Program-made: the position numbers and the translations under genes
The notes under the pieces: generated by a model
What the model was told of the DNA's origin: nothing
Databases searched by the model: none
The model's input: only the letters and a program-made list of their open reading frames with translations
Part shown: positions 4,814-5,425 of the stretch, piece after piece
How the letters are laid out: every line of letters begins with the position of its first letter
Numbering within the stretch: the first letter of the stretch is position 1
From: Oxalobacteraceae bacterium
GTDB taxonomy: Bacteria > Pseudomonadota > Gammaproteobacteria > Burkholderiales > Burkholderiaceae_D
Reading direction: 5' to 3'
Length of the DNA stretch: 5,425 nt
Assembly: GCA_947487325.1 (NCBI GenBank)
Contig: CANKWG010000154.1
Coordinates: 1-5,425, forward strand

Positions 4814-5425
4814 ATGACGACCGAGACCGAGAGCGGGCCCGCCGCCGCCACAACTTCGTCCACTGCCACCGCCATTCGTCGACCTGACGTCACACTGGAC
4901 GACAAATACAGCAAAGTCGACGGACGTATTTATCTCTCAGGTATTCAGGCGCTGGTACGCCTGCCCATGATGCAGCGACTACGCGATGCCGCAGCCGGCC
5001 TGAACACCGCCGGCTTCGTCAGCGGCTACCGCGGCTCGCCACTCGGCATGCTGGATGAAGCACTCTGGAAGGCACAAAAACACCTGGATGCACATCATGT
5101 GAAATTTGTACCGGGCGTCAATGAAGACCTCGCCGCCACCGCAGTCTGGGGCACACAAACCGTGGGTCTGGTCGGCCCTGCCAAATACGATGGTGTGTTT
5201 GCGCTTTGGTATGGCAAAGGTCCCGGCGTTGACCGCTGCGGTGACGTGTTCAAGCACATGAATCATGCAGGCACCGCGCAGCACGGCGGTGTGCTGCTGG
5301 TTGCGGGCGATGATCATGGTGCGTATTCATCGACGCTGCCGCATCAGTCAGAACATATGTTTTCCGCTTGCATGATCCCAGTGCTCTATCCGTGCAATGT
5401 GCAGGAGTATCTCGACCTCGGCTTG
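4814..5425 (+). CDS. Indolepyruvate:ferredoxin oxidoreductase, long single-chain form (5' part)
   Basis: The first 204 codons of a gene that runs off the right edge. It belongs to the thiamine-diphosphate, iron-sulfur 2-oxoacid:ferredoxin oxidoreductases that oxidise aryl pyruvates such as indolepyruvate to the acyl-CoA with ferredoxin reduction. The proteobacterial form joins the IorA- and IorB-like parts in one chain of roughly 1,150-1,200 residues. Visible family blocks are LDDKYSKVDGRIYLSGIQALVRLP (28-51, read in two halves), GLNTAGFVSGYRGSPLG (62-78), PGVNEDLAATAVWGTQ (100-115), KYDGVFALWYGKGPGVDR (124-141), GDVFKHMNHAGT (143-154), AGDDHGAYSSTLPHQSEH (164-181) and the NVQEYLDLGL edge. 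Residues 1-25 are a low-complexity Ala/Thr/Ser extension. The start is supported by GGAGG (4801-4805), 8 bases before the ATG. The cytoplasmic role is probably aromatic or branched amino acid catabolism. Exact substrate is not provable from the N-terminus. Confidence 0.93.
   Translation, partial: MTTETESGPAAATTSSTATAIRRPDVTLDDKYSKVDGRIYLSGIQALVRLPMMQRLRDAAAGLNTAGFVSGYRGSPLGMLDEALWKAQKHLDAHHVKFVPGVNEDLAATAVWGTQTVGLVGPAKYDGVFALWYGKGPGVDRCGDVFKHMNHAGTAQHGGVLLVAGDDHGAYSSTLPHQSEHMFSACMIPVLYPCNVQEYLDLGL

Overview
The window is ordinary bacterial chromosome, most likely from a member of the Pseudomonadota (gamma- or betaproteobacterial type). The evidence is gene content: a long-form indolepyruvate:ferredoxin oxidoreductase of the single-chain proteobacterial kind, a bacterial CIA30 protein, a DUF3237 protein and an amidase-signature enzyme, most with moderate-to-high GC. 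No rRNA, tRNA, CRISPR array, insertion sequence or phage gene was seen. Genus cannot be assigned from sequence alone.

Layout, left to right. Bases 2-55 hold the last codons of an unidentified upstream gene. A CIA30-family exported protein follows (about 151-720). Next comes an unrecognised 122-residue ORF (800-1168) with a cysteine-rich tail; a strong RNA hairpin (1128-1156) lies in its 3' end. A perfect AGGAGG then leads into the most unusual gene, 1213-2034. Its first ~120 residues read as a truncated (2-on-2) globin whose proximal histidine position is a lysine, and its last ~130 residues resemble the YbjN / type III secretion chaperone-like fold. This gene is visibly more AT-rich than its neighbours. 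Convergent to it on the minus strand is a complete amidase (3536-2064). Its start overlaps a 50-codon ORF (3669-3517, minus) that looks like the amputated N-terminus of a phytanoyl-CoA dioxygenase (PhyH) family gene. On the plus strand follow a secreted DUF3237 protein (3960-4496), with a candidate promoter and hairpins in its leader, and a 317-base intergenic region rich in TCTGAA/TTCAGA dyads. The window ends inside the 5' part of the indolepyruvate oxidoreductase gene (4814-5425).

The genes do not form one obvious pathway. The 800-1168 ORF and the globin-like gene are close enough (44 bases) to be one transcript. The PhyH remnant and the amidase are probably co-transcribed and may be translationally coupled. 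The oxidoreductase appears to have its own control region. The items most worth a second look are the globin-YbjN fusion with its missing haem ligand, the hairpin and open-frame arrangement just upstream of it, the dioxygenase remnant fused in front of the amidase, and the dyad cluster upstream of the oxidoreductase.
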